Assembly (NCBI GenBank): GCA_964543195.1
Contig: CAZIXF010000018.1
Span: 1 to 64,000 of the forward strand
Reading direction: 5' to 3'
From: JAGTVG01 sp964543195
GTDB taxonomy: Bacteria > Bacteroidota > Bacteroidia > Cytophagales > Cyclobacteriaceae
DNA: 64,000 bases
The notes under the pieces were generated by a model. That model worked only from the letters and a program-made list of their open reading frames with translations. It was not told the DNA's origin and ran no database searches. Position 1 is the stretch's first letter. Each line of letters starts with the position of its first letter. The position numbers and the translations under genes are program-made. Positions 42,940 through 52,655 of this stretch are shown in pieces.

Positions 42940-45552
42940 ATGAAAAAGTTTCTGATCATCCTTCTTGCTCTTATCGTGGTCATTATCGGTCTTCTTGTAA
43001 CCGTTCCCATTATCTTTAAAGATGACATTGTGGCAGCAGTGGACAGGGAAATCGATAAAAACGTTAAGGCAGATGTTTATTTTGACGCCGACCGGGTTGG
43101 AATATCCTTCTTCAAACAATTTCCCAACCTTACGCTGACACTTGCTGATTTCGGTGTGGTAGGGATCGAACAATTCGCACAGGATACCCTGGTATCAGTG
43201 GATGAATTTGACCTTACCGTTGATGTGATGAGCGTGATCAGGGGTGATCAGATCAGGTTACGATCAATCAACCTGGTCAATCCGAGGATCACCGTAATCG
43301 TTATGGAAGATGGAACCGCTAATTATGATATTGCCGTGGAAACGGAAGAAGCGCCTGAAGAGCCTGCCGCAGAAGATACCACGGAACTGAAAATCGGAAT
43401 CGATAGCTGGAGCATAGAGAATGGATATATCGGTTATTATGACATGAGTTCTAACCTGCTGATGGTCCTTGAGGAAATTAACCATAAAGGATCGGGTGAT
43501 TTCACCCTGGATGTATTTGATATGAAAACCATGACCTCAATAGGAAACATCATGGTCGAATATGATGACGTCAGTTATATGGATAATAAGCAACTCAGGG
43601 CTGATCTCACCTTGAATATGGACCTGGAAAATTCTAAATACACTTTCAGGGAAAATAAATTATCGCTGAACGATTTTAATTTCGGCTTTGACGGATATTT
43701 TGCCATGCCGGGCCAGGATTATGAAATGGATATCACGTATGAAGGAAAGGATAATTCGGTTAAAAGCATATTATCCCTTGTTCCTGGTGCATTTACCGAA
43801 GAATATGAAGAGGTCAAGGCAACTGGCGATATCCGTTTCAATGGTTTTGTCAGGGGCACTTACAGTGAGGATCCGGGCCGGATGCCCGCTTTCAATTTTC
43901 ACCTCATCACTTCTGACGGGATGATACAATATCCTGATCTTCCCGAATCAATCCGCAATATAAATATTGATCTATTGGTTGAAAATGGGGATGGAATAAT
44001 AGAAAATACCACGATAGCCTTGAATAAAGGACATCTGGAGTTTGGTCAGAATCCGGTTGATGCCACCTTTCTGATCAAAAACCTCAGAAATTACGATATG
44101 GAAGCCGGTATAAAGGCCAATTTGGATCTCGGGAATATCAATGAGATCTATCCGCTTGAGAATACCACACTTGCGGGTATGGTGGATATGGAGGTAAACA
44201 TTAACGGGGCCTACGACAGCGTGCTGAATACCATTCCTGCCTCGGGAAATATTACCGTTACCAATATGGAATATACCAGCCCTGATTTTCCCCAGGGATT
44301 CGGTATCAGTAATTCCTCTTTATCAATAAATGAACATCAGGTAGAAGTAAAGAATTTTGCAGGTTATGCCGGCAAAACAGATCTGAATTTATCAGGGTTC
44401 CTGAGCAATTATATGGCCTATGCCATGGAAGAAAACCAACTGTTGACAGGGGAATTCAATTTCAACTCTGAACTGGTTGACCTGAATGAATGGATGACCG
44501 CTGAGGATACAGTCGATACCGATGAGGCCGATACTACCGAACTGGAAGTGATCAAAGTACCTGAAGATATTGATTTCGTCCTGCGTTCTAAAATCGAAAA
44601 GATATTGTATGATGATCTCGAACTGAGAAATGCTCGGGGCAATATTATTGTCCGGGATGGAATTGTCAGGCTCGAAAATCTGGATTTTAACACCCTGGAT
44701 GGGGATTTTATGGTCTCCGGTACTTATAATACCAAAGACATGGAAAATCCTGCCTTCGACTTCAACTTATCTATCGAGAAACTGGCCATCCCCAAAGCTT
44801 ATCAATCTTTTGTGGCTGTTCAGCAATTCGCTCCCATCGCGCGGATCATGGATGGGAGTTTTTCCACGGATTTCAGGATAGGAGGTAACCTGCAGCAAAA
44901 CATGATGCCTGATCTGTCCACGCTCAACGGTTCCGGTATACTTGAAGTGATCAATGCAGCGGTCCGGGGATCAGAATCAAAAGTGATCTCAGGTATTACC
45001 AGCGTCAGCAAGTTGTCCGGTCAGAGCACCAATGTAACCCTGAATGATGTATTGATTTCGACTGAAATAGCTGACGGCCGGGTTTATGTGCAACCGTTTA
45101 CCGTGAATTTCGGCAACCAGAAAGCCGTAATTGCAGGCAGTAATGGTCTTGACGGCTCGCTGGATTATCAGGTGAAACTCGATGTACCCCCGGGTGCTGT
45201 TAATACTGCAGCGTCGCTCGTTTCCTCGGCCGTTGGGCAGAATCTGAATGTAAATGCAACGGATGTAAAGCTGAACCTTGGAATTACCGGTACGTATGAT
45301 GATCCCAATGTTAAAATTCTCGGAGCTGAAACCGGAAGCACTGCGGAATCGGCAAAACAGGCCTTAAAGGCGAAGATGGAAGAAGAAAAAGACAAGGTTA
45401 AGAAAGAAGCAGAGAAAATAGTGGAAGAGGAAAAAGAAAAAGCAGCTGAAAAGGCCAAGGAAGTGGTCGAGGAAAAGAAAGATGAAGTAAAGGAAGAAGT
45501 GGACAAAGCCAAAGATAAATTGAAAAAATTCTTTAAACGTGACGGTGGCTGA
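42940..45552 (+). CDS. AsmA-like inner-membrane/periplasmic protein
   Basis: An 870-residue AsmA-family protein. The N-terminal helix KFLIILLALIVVIIGLLVTV anchors it, and the body is a long run of beta strands of the AsmA/TamB type, including FQYRLRSINLVNPRITVIV-like repeats, KARVYFDADRVGISF at the start of the domain, and GLDGSLDYQVKLDVPPGAVN near the end. Residues 800-870 form a Lys/Glu-rich helical tail (AEKAKEVVEEKKDEVKEEVD). AsmA-like proteins bridge the envelope and move phospholipids towards the outer membrane; that role is by family. Convergent with the following gene (9-base gap). Confidence 0.85.
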   Translation: MKKFLIILLALIVVIIGLLVTVPIIFKDDIVAAVDREIDKNVKADVYFDADRVGISFFKQFPNLTLTLADFGVVGIEQFAQDTLVSVDEFDLTVDVMSVIRGDQIRLRSINLVNPRITVIVMEDGTANYDIAVETEEAPEEPAAEDTTELKIGIDSWSIENGYIGYYDMSSNLLMVLEEINHKGSGDFTLDVFDMKTMTSIGNIMVEYDDVSYMDNKQLRADLTLNMDLENSKYTFRENKLSLNDFNFGFDGYFAMPGQDYEMDITYEGKDNSVKSILSLVPGAFTEEYEEVKATGDIRFNGFVRGTYSEDPGRMPAFNFHLITSDGMIQYPDLPESIRNINIDLLVENGDGIIENTTIALNKGHLEFGQNPVDATFLIKNLRNYDMEAGIKANLDLGNINEIYPLENTTLAGMVDMEVNINGAYDSVLNTIPASGNITVTNMEYTSPDFPQGFGISNSSLSINEHQVEVKNFAGYAGKTDLNLSGFLSNYMAYAMEENQLLTGEFNFNSELVDLNEWMTAEDTVDTDEADTTELEVIKVPEDIDFVLRSKIEKILYDDLELRNARGNIIVRDGIVRLENLDFNTLDGDFMVSGTYNTKDMENPAFDFNLSIEKLAIPKAYQSFVAVQQFAPIARIMDGSFSTDFRIGGNLQQNMMPDLSTLNGSGILEVINAAVRGSESKVISGITSVSKLSGQSTNVTLNDVLISTEIADGRVYVQPFTVNFGNQKAVIAGSNGLDGSLDYQVKLDVPPGAVNTAASLVSSAVGQNLNVNATDVKLNLGITGTYDDPNVKILGAETGSTAESAKQALKAKMEEEKDKVKKEAEKIVEEEKEKAAEKAKEVVEEKKDEVKEEVDKAKDKLKKFFKRDGG

Positions 45553-45561
45553 AAAGACTAT

Positions 45562-46032
45562 CTATTCGAGCACAACCCTGGAAAATACAGAAGCCAGCTC
45601 ATTCGATTTTTTAGAATTTTTGAGCGCTTCTTCCAATTCACCGGTGTCCTGTCTGTAGATGGACAAACAGATGTCCAGATAGTTGTTCAGCCTGGCCCGT
45701 GCTTCTTCTTCGGACAACTTATTTTTTCTGACCGCCTTCTTATAATACTTATTCAATTTTTTGATAGAATAAAAAATTGAAGGTTTGTTGACAATCGTTT
45801 TTTCCACCGGGTTTACCGCACTTGGCTTTTCCACTATCGTATATGTTTTTTTAAGAAAATACATCTTGGTGGCTATCTCCTTACCAAGAAAATGATTGGG
45901 AATTTTATAGGATTCCACTTCCAAATCCTCATTGGGATTTGATTCATCATAAAAATAAAACTTATCCTTATCCTGGCCAATAGCGATAAAAAAGGCAAAT
46001 ATAAGCGGGATTACAAATATAACTCTCTTCAT
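45562..46032 (-). CDS. Small exported hypothetical protein
   Basis: A 156-residue protein from ATG 46032 (KRVIFVIPLIFAFFIAIGQ signal peptide; ATG 46038 is two codons earlier). The mature part is basic and helical: EESYKIPNHFLGKEIATKMY-like segment, IFYSIKKLNKYYKKAVRKNK and ARARLNNYLDICLSIYRQDT, with one cysteine. I recognise no family. It is probably periplasmic or surface-exposed, monocistronic and convergent with the AsmA-like gene. Confidence 0.65.
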   Translation of the reverse strand: MKRVIFVIPLIFAFFIAIGQDKDKFYFYDESNPNEDLEVESYKIPNHFLGKEIATKMYFLKKTYTIVEKPSAVNPVEKTIVNKPSIFYSIKKLNKYYKKAVRKNKLSEEEARARLNNYLDICLSIYRQDTGELEEALKNSKKSNELASVFSRVVLE

Positions 46033-46398
46033 ACACATTAAACATTTAATTTACCGATAGCCCTTAATGACTAACGATCAATTATTCGATTCAACCTGTT
46101 ATTTCAGGTTTGTCAATATCATATTTTTTCGCAATCAGAAATGCAAATTTATAACATAAATAAATTAAATAATTAAAATTTTTAATAAATTATTGTCATA
46201 TTTTGCCAATCAAGAATGCAATTACCATTCCTGGACAGGGTATTGCACGCGTTAAGGATCCAACGACTCAAATACCCGCGGATTCCGGAAGTGTAACCTC
46301 CTGGTGGCTAGAATTATTTTTTTTCAGGATCATTACCTGAGGAGTAAGTATAATCCAGCAAAATTATAATCTGCCCGGAACTGCTATTTGTTTCCTTT
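46033..46398. other. AT-rich spacer without detectable gene
   Basis: About 365 bases holding only short dyads, such as AACCTG at 46095 paired with CAGGTT, and a T8 run near 46318. No promoter of the phylum type, tRNA or reading frame was found. Confidence 0.5.
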
Positions 46399-47679
46399 TT
46401 ATTCTCCCATATAGAATATTCTCCATACCCTGCCTTCACTGTCGTCGGTAACATAAATTGATCCATCCGGGCCCTGGGCCAGGCCGGTGGGCCGGTATTT
46501 GGCATCACCAGGGCTCTCAATCGTCTCTACATTGGCAAAACCATCGGCGAAGATCTCATAATCTCCAGATGGAAGTGCACCTTCAAAAGGAACGAAAACT
46601 ACAAAATAACCTTCCTGAGGCCGGGGAGCACGGTTCCAGGAACCATGAAAAGCAATAAATGCACCATTTTTATATCGTTCGGGGAACATGTCTCCGGTAT
46701 AGAATAATAAGGCATTGGGTCCCCAGTGTCCCGGGAATGCCATGATGGGATCTTCCTTATCGGCACATCTGCCCACCCTTTCGCCGTCCCCACCGTATTC
46801 GGGTGCAAGTACTTTTTTATCCTGCAGATGATCATAATAACAATACGGCCATCCGAAATCCGCTCCATCGCTTAACATAAAAAACTCTTCGGCAGGTAAT
46901 TCCACCCCTTCCTCAAGGGTAAAAAGATCAGGAAAAAACTGATGCAGCTGGTCCCGGCCGTGCTGCAGCACATATACATGATCACTATTGGGATTATAAT
47001 CGATGGCCACTGAATTTCTGATCCCGGTCGAGTAACGATAGCCATCATCCTCCTGGGTCTGTCCGGTAGTCCCGGCCTCAAAACGCCATACTCCACCACT
47101 TCTTTCAAGGATCGGGCATGGATCCATACCGGGAGATCCGGGTGTTCTCATTTGTTCCTGGCAGGCATTTGCCGGAGCCCCTACATTTACATAAATATAT
47201 CCCTGTTCATCGAAGGTAAAGGTTTTAACCGCATGCTGCCTTTTCTCCAATAAACCGGAAATCATTTCTTCCGGGGTGCCTGTGGGAACCAGGGTGTTTT
47301 CTTCCAGCGGAACCCTGAATATGGTCGAATCATTGGAATAATACAGATAGTTGTTATAAATATCGATGCCGGTACCGGCCTGATCGGTAAAATATTCGAT
47401 CTCATCGGCATGCCCGTCATCATTGTTGTCGCGCAGGGCCACCAGTCCCTTTTTATTTTTCAGCGACCGCAGATTAATATAGAGATCTCCATTGTCACGG
47501 GCTACAATATGTCTTGCCCTGCCCAGCGTATCGGCCACCACCGTCGCACCAAAGCCTTCCGGTAGCGTCAATCCGGCATTATCCGGATCAGGCTGGATGG
47601 TAACCAAAGGTTCTTTGTCCACCTTGGTACAGCTGAACACGATGATCGAAGTGAATAATAAATAGATTGTGGTTTTCAT
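46399..47679 (-). CDS. PQQ-dependent sugar dehydrogenase (glucose/sorbosone type), lipoprotein
   Basis: A 426-residue six-bladed beta-propeller dehydrogenase from ATG 47679. The lipoprotein signal ends IIVFSC, with the next ATG further upstream (47706) giving an unlikely leader. Propeller motifs: ARHIVARDNGDLYINLRSLK, NVGAPANACQEQMRTPGSPG, SVAIDYNPNSDHVYVLQHGR, HGSWNRAPRPQEGYFVVFVP and YRPTGLAQGPDGSIYVTDDS, the last matching the glucose/sorbosone dehydrogenase C-terminal blade. It should oxidise sugars in the periplasm with PQQ supplied from outside or elsewhere. It follows the arginine deiminase gene by 16 bases. Confidence 0.87.
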   Translation of the reverse strand: MKTTIYLLFTSIIVFSCTKVDKEPLVTIQPDPDNAGLTLPEGFGATVVADTLGRARHIVARDNGDLYINLRSLKNKKGLVALRDNNDDGHADEIEYFTDQAGTGIDIYNNYLYYSNDSTIFRVPLEENTLVPTGTPEEMISGLLEKRQHAVKTFTFDEQGYIYVNVGAPANACQEQMRTPGSPGMDPCPILERSGGVWRFEAGTTGQTQEDDGYRYSTGIRNSVAIDYNPNSDHVYVLQHGRDQLHQFFPDLFTLEEGVELPAEEFFMLSDGADFGWPYCYYDHLQDKKVLAPEYGGDGERVGRCADKEDPIMAFPGHWGPNALLFYTGDMFPERYKNGAFIAFHGSWNRAPRPQEGYFVVFVPFEGALPSGDYEIFADGFANVETIESPGDAKYRPTGLAQGPDGSIYVTDDSEGRVWRIFYMGE

Positions 47680-47695
47680 GATTATTATGTTTAGT

Positions 47696-48916
47696 TTAAA
47701 TATCATCTCTTTCCAAAGGCATTGTCATACAACGGGGTCCTCCCAGACCACGTGATAATTCTGACGATTTGGTCTCGAGCACTTCAACTCCCCTGTCCCT
47801 TAATGCCCTGTTCGTATGTTTATTTCGGTTATAGGAAATCACCCGCCGGGGACCAATGGCGAATACATTGGCGCCATCATACCACTGCTCCCGTGAGGCA
47901 AAGTCAGGAAGTCCGTAGCCTGTTTCTACAATTTCCATATGAGGCATTTCATTCTTCAGGATAGTGGTCAGCGATTGTTTTATCGACTCTTTTTTCAGTT
48001 TGATGTTGTTATGATTATCGATTGTATCCAAACGGTATACATAGGTTTCAAGCAATGCGTCCACTGCATCAGGATAGGTGATCACAAGATTTTCATCCAC
48101 TAGTGAAAATACCGTATCAAGATGCATATAATTCCGTTTCGTGGGTAATTTTACTTCGTAAACCCTTTCTACATGTCCTTCTGACAGCACCTGTTTAGCT
48201 ACCTGGATGATGGCGGCTGACTCTGTCCGCTCGGAACAGCCAATGGCAAGTACCCTGGGTGAGATCACCAGCACATCACCTCCTTCAATTGTGGGTAGAT
48301 TTTCATTCTTCATATCTCCGGGAAACACCTCATGATACAACTCTTTGAAATCGGGATGAAAATTAAAAATATACCATAACAAACGCGATTCAAACTGCCG
48401 TCCTGAATATTTCATATTACTCGAGATCACCCCGTTCTGCACTATGGCTGCCGGATCACGCATGAAATACATATTGGGACTGGGATGGATTATATAAAGC
48501 TGATCGTCGAGCTTATTTTTACTGAGTTGAGGTAATTTATTCTTAAATTCGACTATCTTCAGCCCGGCAATCAGCATATTCACGATCTCTGCCGAGGAAT
48601 ATACTTCGATCATATTATCTGCCATTTTCCCGTGACCGGTCCGGCTTAACGCGTCAGTCAGGATCATTTTCTTAACTTCCGGCAACCTGATGATATCAAG
48701 CAGGCATTGCTTCAATCGATATACCCGGATATCCGTAGCATTCTTTATCAAATAAGTAAAATCATCATGTTCTTTCTGCATGGCATCAAGAAAAGGTACA
48801 TCCTCAAAAAGCAATTCACTGCTGTTCTGGGGGGTTAAGCGTTCTATCTCCTCACCCGGCCTGTGCATGATCAGGCTGCGTAATGTCCCGAACTCTGAAT
48901 TTAATTTTAACTTCAT
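47696..48916 (-). CDS. arcA: Arginine deiminase
   Basis: A 406-residue guanidino-modifying enzyme that hydrolyses arginine to citrulline and ammonia. Conserved features: SEFGTLRSLIMHRPGEEIER at the start, NMYFMRDPAAIVQNGVISSN (substrate Asp), IEGGDVLVISPRVLAIGCSE, HLDTVFSLVDENL (catalytic His) and the nucleophile C396 in RGLGGPRCMTMPLERDD. The family's full length is present. The other genes of the deiminase pathway (arcB, arcC) are not adjacent. It is the third gene of ribD-msrC-arcA-PQQ dehydrogenase. Confidence 0.93.
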   Translation of the reverse strand: MKLKLNSEFGTLRSLIMHRPGEEIERLTPQNSSELLFEDVPFLDAMQKEHDDFTYLIKNATDIRVYRLKQCLLDIIRLPEVKKMILTDALSRTGHGKMADNMIEVYSSAEIVNMLIAGLKIVEFKNKLPQLSKNKLDDQLYIIHPSPNMYFMRDPAAIVQNGVISSNMKYSGRQFESRLLWYIFNFHPDFKELYHEVFPGDMKNENLPTIEGGDVLVISPRVLAIGCSERTESAAIIQVAKQVLSEGHVERVYEVKLPTKRNYMHLDTVFSLVDENLVITYPDAVDALLETYVYRLDTIDNHNNIKLKKESIKQSLTTILKNEMPHMEIVETGYGLPDFASREQWYDGANVFAIGPRRVISYNRNKHTNRALRDRGVEVLETKSSELSRGLGGPRCMTMPLERDDI

Positions 48917-48948
48917 CTAAAATAATAATAAGACAATTTCCGTAATTG

Positions 48949-49446
48949 TCAAAATGTCTTTGGAGTGTCAGAATGTTCAATTAACAGGTTTACGACCTGA
49001 TCCAGAAATCTGCTATCTGTTTCATCAAAATGACCCGGCCTCTCGCTATCAATATCAAGCACAAATGCTACTTTCCCATCCAGCAGTCCCGGCAATACGA
49101 TTTCAGACCGGGAATCAGGGCTGCAGGCAATATGGCCCGGAAACTGATGTACATCAGGAACCACCTGGGTGTCTTTTTTTTTCCAGGCCTTGCCACATAC
49201 ACCTTTTCCAAACCCGATCCGTGTACAGGCCACAGGACCCTGGAAAGGGCCCAGTACCAGCTCATCTTTTTTCACCAGGTAAAATCCAACCCATAAAAAG
49301 CCAAAGGCAGTTTTTAATACAGCTGCCGTATTGGCCATATTGGCGATCAGGTCTGATTCGCCTTCCATTAAGGCTTTCCATTGTGGGATCAAGGCTTTAT
49401 ACGCCTCTTCCTTATCTGTAGAGGGCATATTCAGTTGCTCAATCAA
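48949..49446 (-). CDS. msrC: Free methionine-(R)-sulfoxide reductase (GAF domain)
   Basis: A 165-residue single GAF-domain enzyme that reduces free methionine-R-sulfoxide. The three active-site cysteines are C74 (ACTRIGFGKG), C84 (GVCGKAW) and C108 (HIACSPDSRSEIV); their spacing of 10 and 24 residues equals that of E. coli C84/C94/C118. The Met at 49428 gives a shorter start; the longer one overlaps ribD by 8 bases, as expected for coupled genes. It acts in the cytoplasm with thioredoxin. It belongs to the ribD-msrC-arcA-PQQ dehydrogenase unit. Confidence 0.93.
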   Translation of the reverse strand: MIEQLNMPSTDKEEAYKALIPQWKALMEGESDLIANMANTAAVLKTAFGFLWVGFYLVKKDELVLGPFQGPVACTRIGFGKGVCGKAWKKKDTQVVPDVHQFPGHIACSPDSRSEIVLPGLLDGKVAFVLDIDSERPGHFDETDSRFLDQVVNLLIEHSDTPKTF

Positions 49447-50470
49447 TTTTCCTTTTTTTAAAGATTAAAAGATCATCATCAAAGACCTGGTCTTTTTTTA
49501 TTAATTCAGCATCAACAATTTCAGGTGAACGAATACCCTTACCAAAAGTCCGGGGAGAAATAAATACCCGGGCCTCATCCCATAAACCTTCCCTGAAAAG
49601 TGAATCCAAAAGCAATTTCCCTCCCTCCACGATCACCGATTGTATTTCCAATGACTTAAGATGCTGAAACACATTGGATAAAAATTTATCCTCTGATAAT
49701 TTAATGAATTTTACCGAACCATCAGGTTGATTATTGGTATAATTATAAACAATGGTACGCTGTGAGTGATCGAATACCCGGGCAGTACCCGGTATTTTAA
49801 GATCCGGATCGATCACTATGCGGACAGGGTTTTCTCCATCCCAGTCCCTGATATTAAGTTGCGGATCGTCTTGAACTACCGTGTTTGCCGCTACCATAAT
49901 GGCATCCTCCTCACTTCTCCATTTATGTACGATCTGCCTGGAATATTCATTGCTGATCCACTTGGACTCATAATTCTCACGGGCCATGAAGCGGTCTGAC
50001 GTCTGAGCCCACTTTAAAATAATATACGGTCTGTTTTGGTTATGATAGGTGAAAAACCGCCTGTTTAAAAAACTGGCCTTTTCTTCCAATATGTTTTCGA
50101 TCACCTCAATTCCGGCTAGCCTTAATTTCTCAATACCCTTTCCGTTTACCCGGATAAAGGTGTCTTTATTGGCTATAAATACCCTTCTGACCTGTTGAGC
50201 TGTAAGCAGATCAGCACAGGGAGGTGTTTTTCCATGATGAGCACAGGGTTCCAGGTTGACATACACATCGCTTCCCCTGATGTTATCATGATCCCTGACA
50301 CTGCCCACTGCATTAACCTCGGCATGCGGCCCCCCGAATTCCCGGTGCCATCCTTCACCAATAATTTTCCCGTCTTTTACGATCACACATCCCACCATCG
50401 GATTAGGACTTACCTTACCCAGGCCGAAAGAGGCCAGTTCAAGCGCCCTTTTCATGAATTTCTCTTCCAA
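49439..50470 (-). CDS. ribD: Bifunctional riboflavin biosynthesis protein RibD
   Basis: A 343-residue enzyme with an N-terminal pyrimidine deaminase and C-terminal reductase, catalysing two consecutive steps of riboflavin synthesis from GTP. The deaminase zinc site is GPHAEVNAV (H49, E51) and EPCAHHGKTPPCADLL (C76, C85). The reductase half spans about 145-343 (NRPYIILKWAQTSDRFMARE, DAIMVAANTVVQDDPQLNIR, VIVEGGKLLLDSLFREGLWD). Length and motifs are normal. First gene of the operon; ribE, ribB and ribH are not in the window. Confidence 0.95.
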   Translation of the reverse strand: MEEKFMKRALELASFGLGKVSPNPMVGCVIVKDGKIIGEGWHREFGGPHAEVNAVGSVRDHDNIRGSDVYVNLEPCAHHGKTPPCADLLTAQQVRRVFIANKDTFIRVNGKGIEKLRLAGIEVIENILEEKASFLNRRFFTYHNQNRPYIILKWAQTSDRFMARENYESKWISNEYSRQIVHKWRSEEDAIMVAANTVVQDDPQLNIRDWDGENPVRIVIDPDLKIPGTARVFDHSQRTIVYNYTNNQPDGSVKFIKLSEDKFLSNVFQHLKSLEIQSVIVEGGKLLLDSLFREGLWDEARVFISPRTFGKGIRSPEIVDAELIKKDQVFDDDLLIFKKRKID

Positions 50471-50578
50471 AGGGATCAGTATTTAATGTTACCGGCAAAT
50501 AAGTTTTTTAATATTAGATCAAAACTATTACCTTTTATTCACCAAAAAAAATCTGAACCTGATTTCTAATTATACCGA

Positions 50579-51424
50579 ATGACCGGAGCTAGATCAGTTT
50601 TCAAGGAGACGAGAGAGAAATTAAAGCCCGAATACGGACCTGAGGCCGAATCGTTAACCTATATCATACTGAATGAACTTTTCGGGTTATCACGTGTGGA
50701 TATTATTCTGAATAAAAAATTCGAATCCGCGGCTGAAAAGATCGAAAGGCTCAATGAAATAATCAGGCGTTTACTCAACCGGGAGCCTGTCCAGTATATT
50801 TTTGGTAAAACAAATTTCCTTGACCGGACATTTGTTCTGAAACCAGGTGTGCTGATCCCGAGACCCGAAACGGAAGAACTGGTAAGCCTGGTAAAAAAAA
50901 TAAACATGATATCCGATCCTCGTATTCTGGATATCGGAAGCGGGAGTGGATGCATTGCCATTTCACTGGCCCTGGAGATATCCGGAGCCCGGGTCACCGC
51001 ATGGGATGCTTCGGCACAAGCGGTCGAAATCACCAGAAAAAATGCCGCCCGCTTAAAGGCAGAAGTGACTGTACGGCAAATCGATATATTTGATTATGAC
51101 CAGTCCAAACCAAAATTCGATATCCTGGTCAGTAATCCTCCCTATGTGCTGAATAGTGAAAAAAAAGTTTTAAATAAGAACATCCTGAATCATGAGCCGC
51201 ATGAAGCCCTGTTCGTTGAGGATCACGATCCCCTGAAATATTACCGAAGGATCCTTGACCTTTCGGGTAATATCCTTTGTGAAGCAGGTTTGATGTTTTT
51301 TGAGATCAATGAGAAGTTTGGAGCACCGGTCTGCGAACTCATGGAGTTACGGAATTATGGCCAGGTTAATATTGTCCGGGATATCCATGGGAAAGACCGT
51401 TTCGCCTGGGGACAAAAATTATAA
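50579..51424 (+). CDS. prmC: Peptide chain release factor N5-glutamine methyltransferase PrmC
   Basis: A 281-residue methyltransferase that modifies the GGQ glutamine of RF1 and RF2. The N-terminal helical domain includes NRLLNREPVQYIFGKTNFLD-type sequence (RLLNREPVQYIFGKTNFLDR family motif), and the SAM-binding core has PRILDIGSGSGCIAISLALE (motif I) and ILVSNPPYVLNSEK with the catalytic NPPY. Normal length. It diverges from ribD and converges with the nucleoid-associated protein gene. Confidence 0.94.
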   Translation: MTGARSVFKETREKLKPEYGPEAESLTYIILNELFGLSRVDIILNKKFESAAEKIERLNEIIRRLLNREPVQYIFGKTNFLDRTFVLKPGVLIPRPETEELVSLVKKINMISDPRILDIGSGSGCIAISLALEISGARVTAWDASAQAVEITRKNAARLKAEVTVRQIDIFDYDQSKPKFDILVSNPPYVLNSEKKVLNKNILNHEPHEALFVEDHDPLKYYRRILDLSGNILCEAGLMFFEINEKFGAPVCELMELRNYGQVNIVRDIHGKDRFAWGQKL

Positions 51425-51451
51425 ATTTCATCCATTATAATTTATAAGGGA

Positions 51452-52465
51452 TCAGCTTTCTTTATCGAAAAACAACTGATAATAATGCATATTTTTTTCG
51501 TGATCAAATCCACGAACAATGTGTTGCCGGTTACCGTGTACATAGATATGAAAATTCCGGTCAAGTTTTATTACACTTCGAATATACCGGTTATTGTGTC
51601 TGACCGCTTTCGGTGATATCTCAAATTCATCGGTTATTTCAAGTTCGTTATCATTTGAATAATTTTTCCTGAAATTCTGAAAGGCTTCTCTTTTTTCCAG
51701 TTCATCGAACACCTCATTTTCAAATTCCGAGGCATTTAAACTCTCGTGATTTTTCAGATAGTCCATGGACCGATTCAGTTTTTCCACTTTATCCAGCTTG
51801 TTTTCAGCCTCCATTTCATCATTCACAAAGGTTCTGACCATGTTGAAATAACTTGAAGTATTGTAATAGCTGCTGGGAAGTGGCCTGGCTTTTATAAACT
51901 CATCAACAAAATGGTTTTCTCCCGCATTGAAATTAATTTTTTTAAACAGGCAACGGTATCCATCGGATCCATGTACATTAATGATCATTACACATTTATC
52001 GATCCTTTTCAGTGGGATGCCCTTTGATAAAGCCAGATCATAGGTGTCATTCTGCTTTTTCAGAATAAGAAAGTCTTCCCTGGTATCGGTTTTCATAATG
52101 ATCATGCCATTCCTTCTTTCGCCTTCATACAGGATATGATTGACTGCCATAACAATGAACTCGCCTTCCCGGATCGTATCCGGATCATGGGTTTGTGCAT
52201 ATTTAACGGCTAGCTCACCCGAGATCTCCTGAAACAAACCGGGTTGATTGAACATCCGGTCAATTTCATTTTTTACTACCGATTCTTGAGGAATATGATA
52301 TTCAATTTCCTTGTTAAAGCCTTTTATGAGTAGGGCCAGGAGGTTTTGGCTGGTATCGGCAGTGTCTACATTCACAGGTTTATGGCTTAGCCAGACCTGA
52401 TCGGGAGCCTGGCCTATTTTATGAATGGCAATCTTATTCATGAGGGATGGGTTAAGGTCAATCAT
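51452..52465 (-). CDS. Nucleoid-associated protein (YejK/NdpA-like)
   Basis: A 337-residue protein of the nucleoid-associated YejK family. Recognisable segments are MNKIAIHKIGQAPDQVWLS (with an alternative start at ATG 52441), HYYNTSSYFNMVRTFVNDE-like central region and the family-wide GLFQEISGELAVKYAQT plus KNHESLNASEFENEVFDELE. Members bind the nucleoid; the detailed role is unknown. Apparently monocistronic, with its 5' side facing the C2-like gene across a spacer containing a hairpin. Confidence 0.82.
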   Translation of the reverse strand: MIDLNPSLMNKIAIHKIGQAPDQVWLSHKPVNVDTADTSQNLLALLIKGFNKEIEYHIPQESVVKNEIDRMFNQPGLFQEISGELAVKYAQTHDPDTIREGEFIVMAVNHILYEGERRNGMIIMKTDTREDFLILKKQNDTYDLALSKGIPLKRIDKCVMIINVHGSDGYRCLFKKINFNAGENHFVDEFIKARPLPSSYYNTSSYFNMVRTFVNDEMEAENKLDKVEKLNRSMDYLKNHESLNASEFENEVFDELEKREAFQNFRKNYSNDNELEITDEFEISPKAVRHNNRYIRSVIKLDRNFHIYVHGNRQHIVRGFDHEKNMHYYQLFFDKES

Positions 52466-52622
52466 TTTTTACATAAAATGTTAATAATCAGACAAAAATA
52501 TTAGTTTTTATTCATGATCCGGCATAACAATATGCATAAAAATATCGTTGTAGAGAATAGGTGATTGATTGGGATGTATAACTAGACGTTGGGTGGATCT
52601 AGTTAGTTTTTGGTTGGTTAGT

Positions 52623-52655
52623 GAGAGGCTGTCCTTTATGGGCAGCCTTCTCTTT
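52623..52655. terminator. Strong hairpin between the C2-like and nucleoid-associated genes
   Basis: GGCTGTCC at 52627-52634 pairs with GGGCAGCC at 52640-52647 (8 bp with one G-U), extended by GAGA at 52623-52626 against TCTC at 52649-52652. A T-run follows on the plus strand, although the adjacent genes run on the minus strand and end at 52656. It may act as a bidirectional stop or protect the transcript end. Confidence 0.6.
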
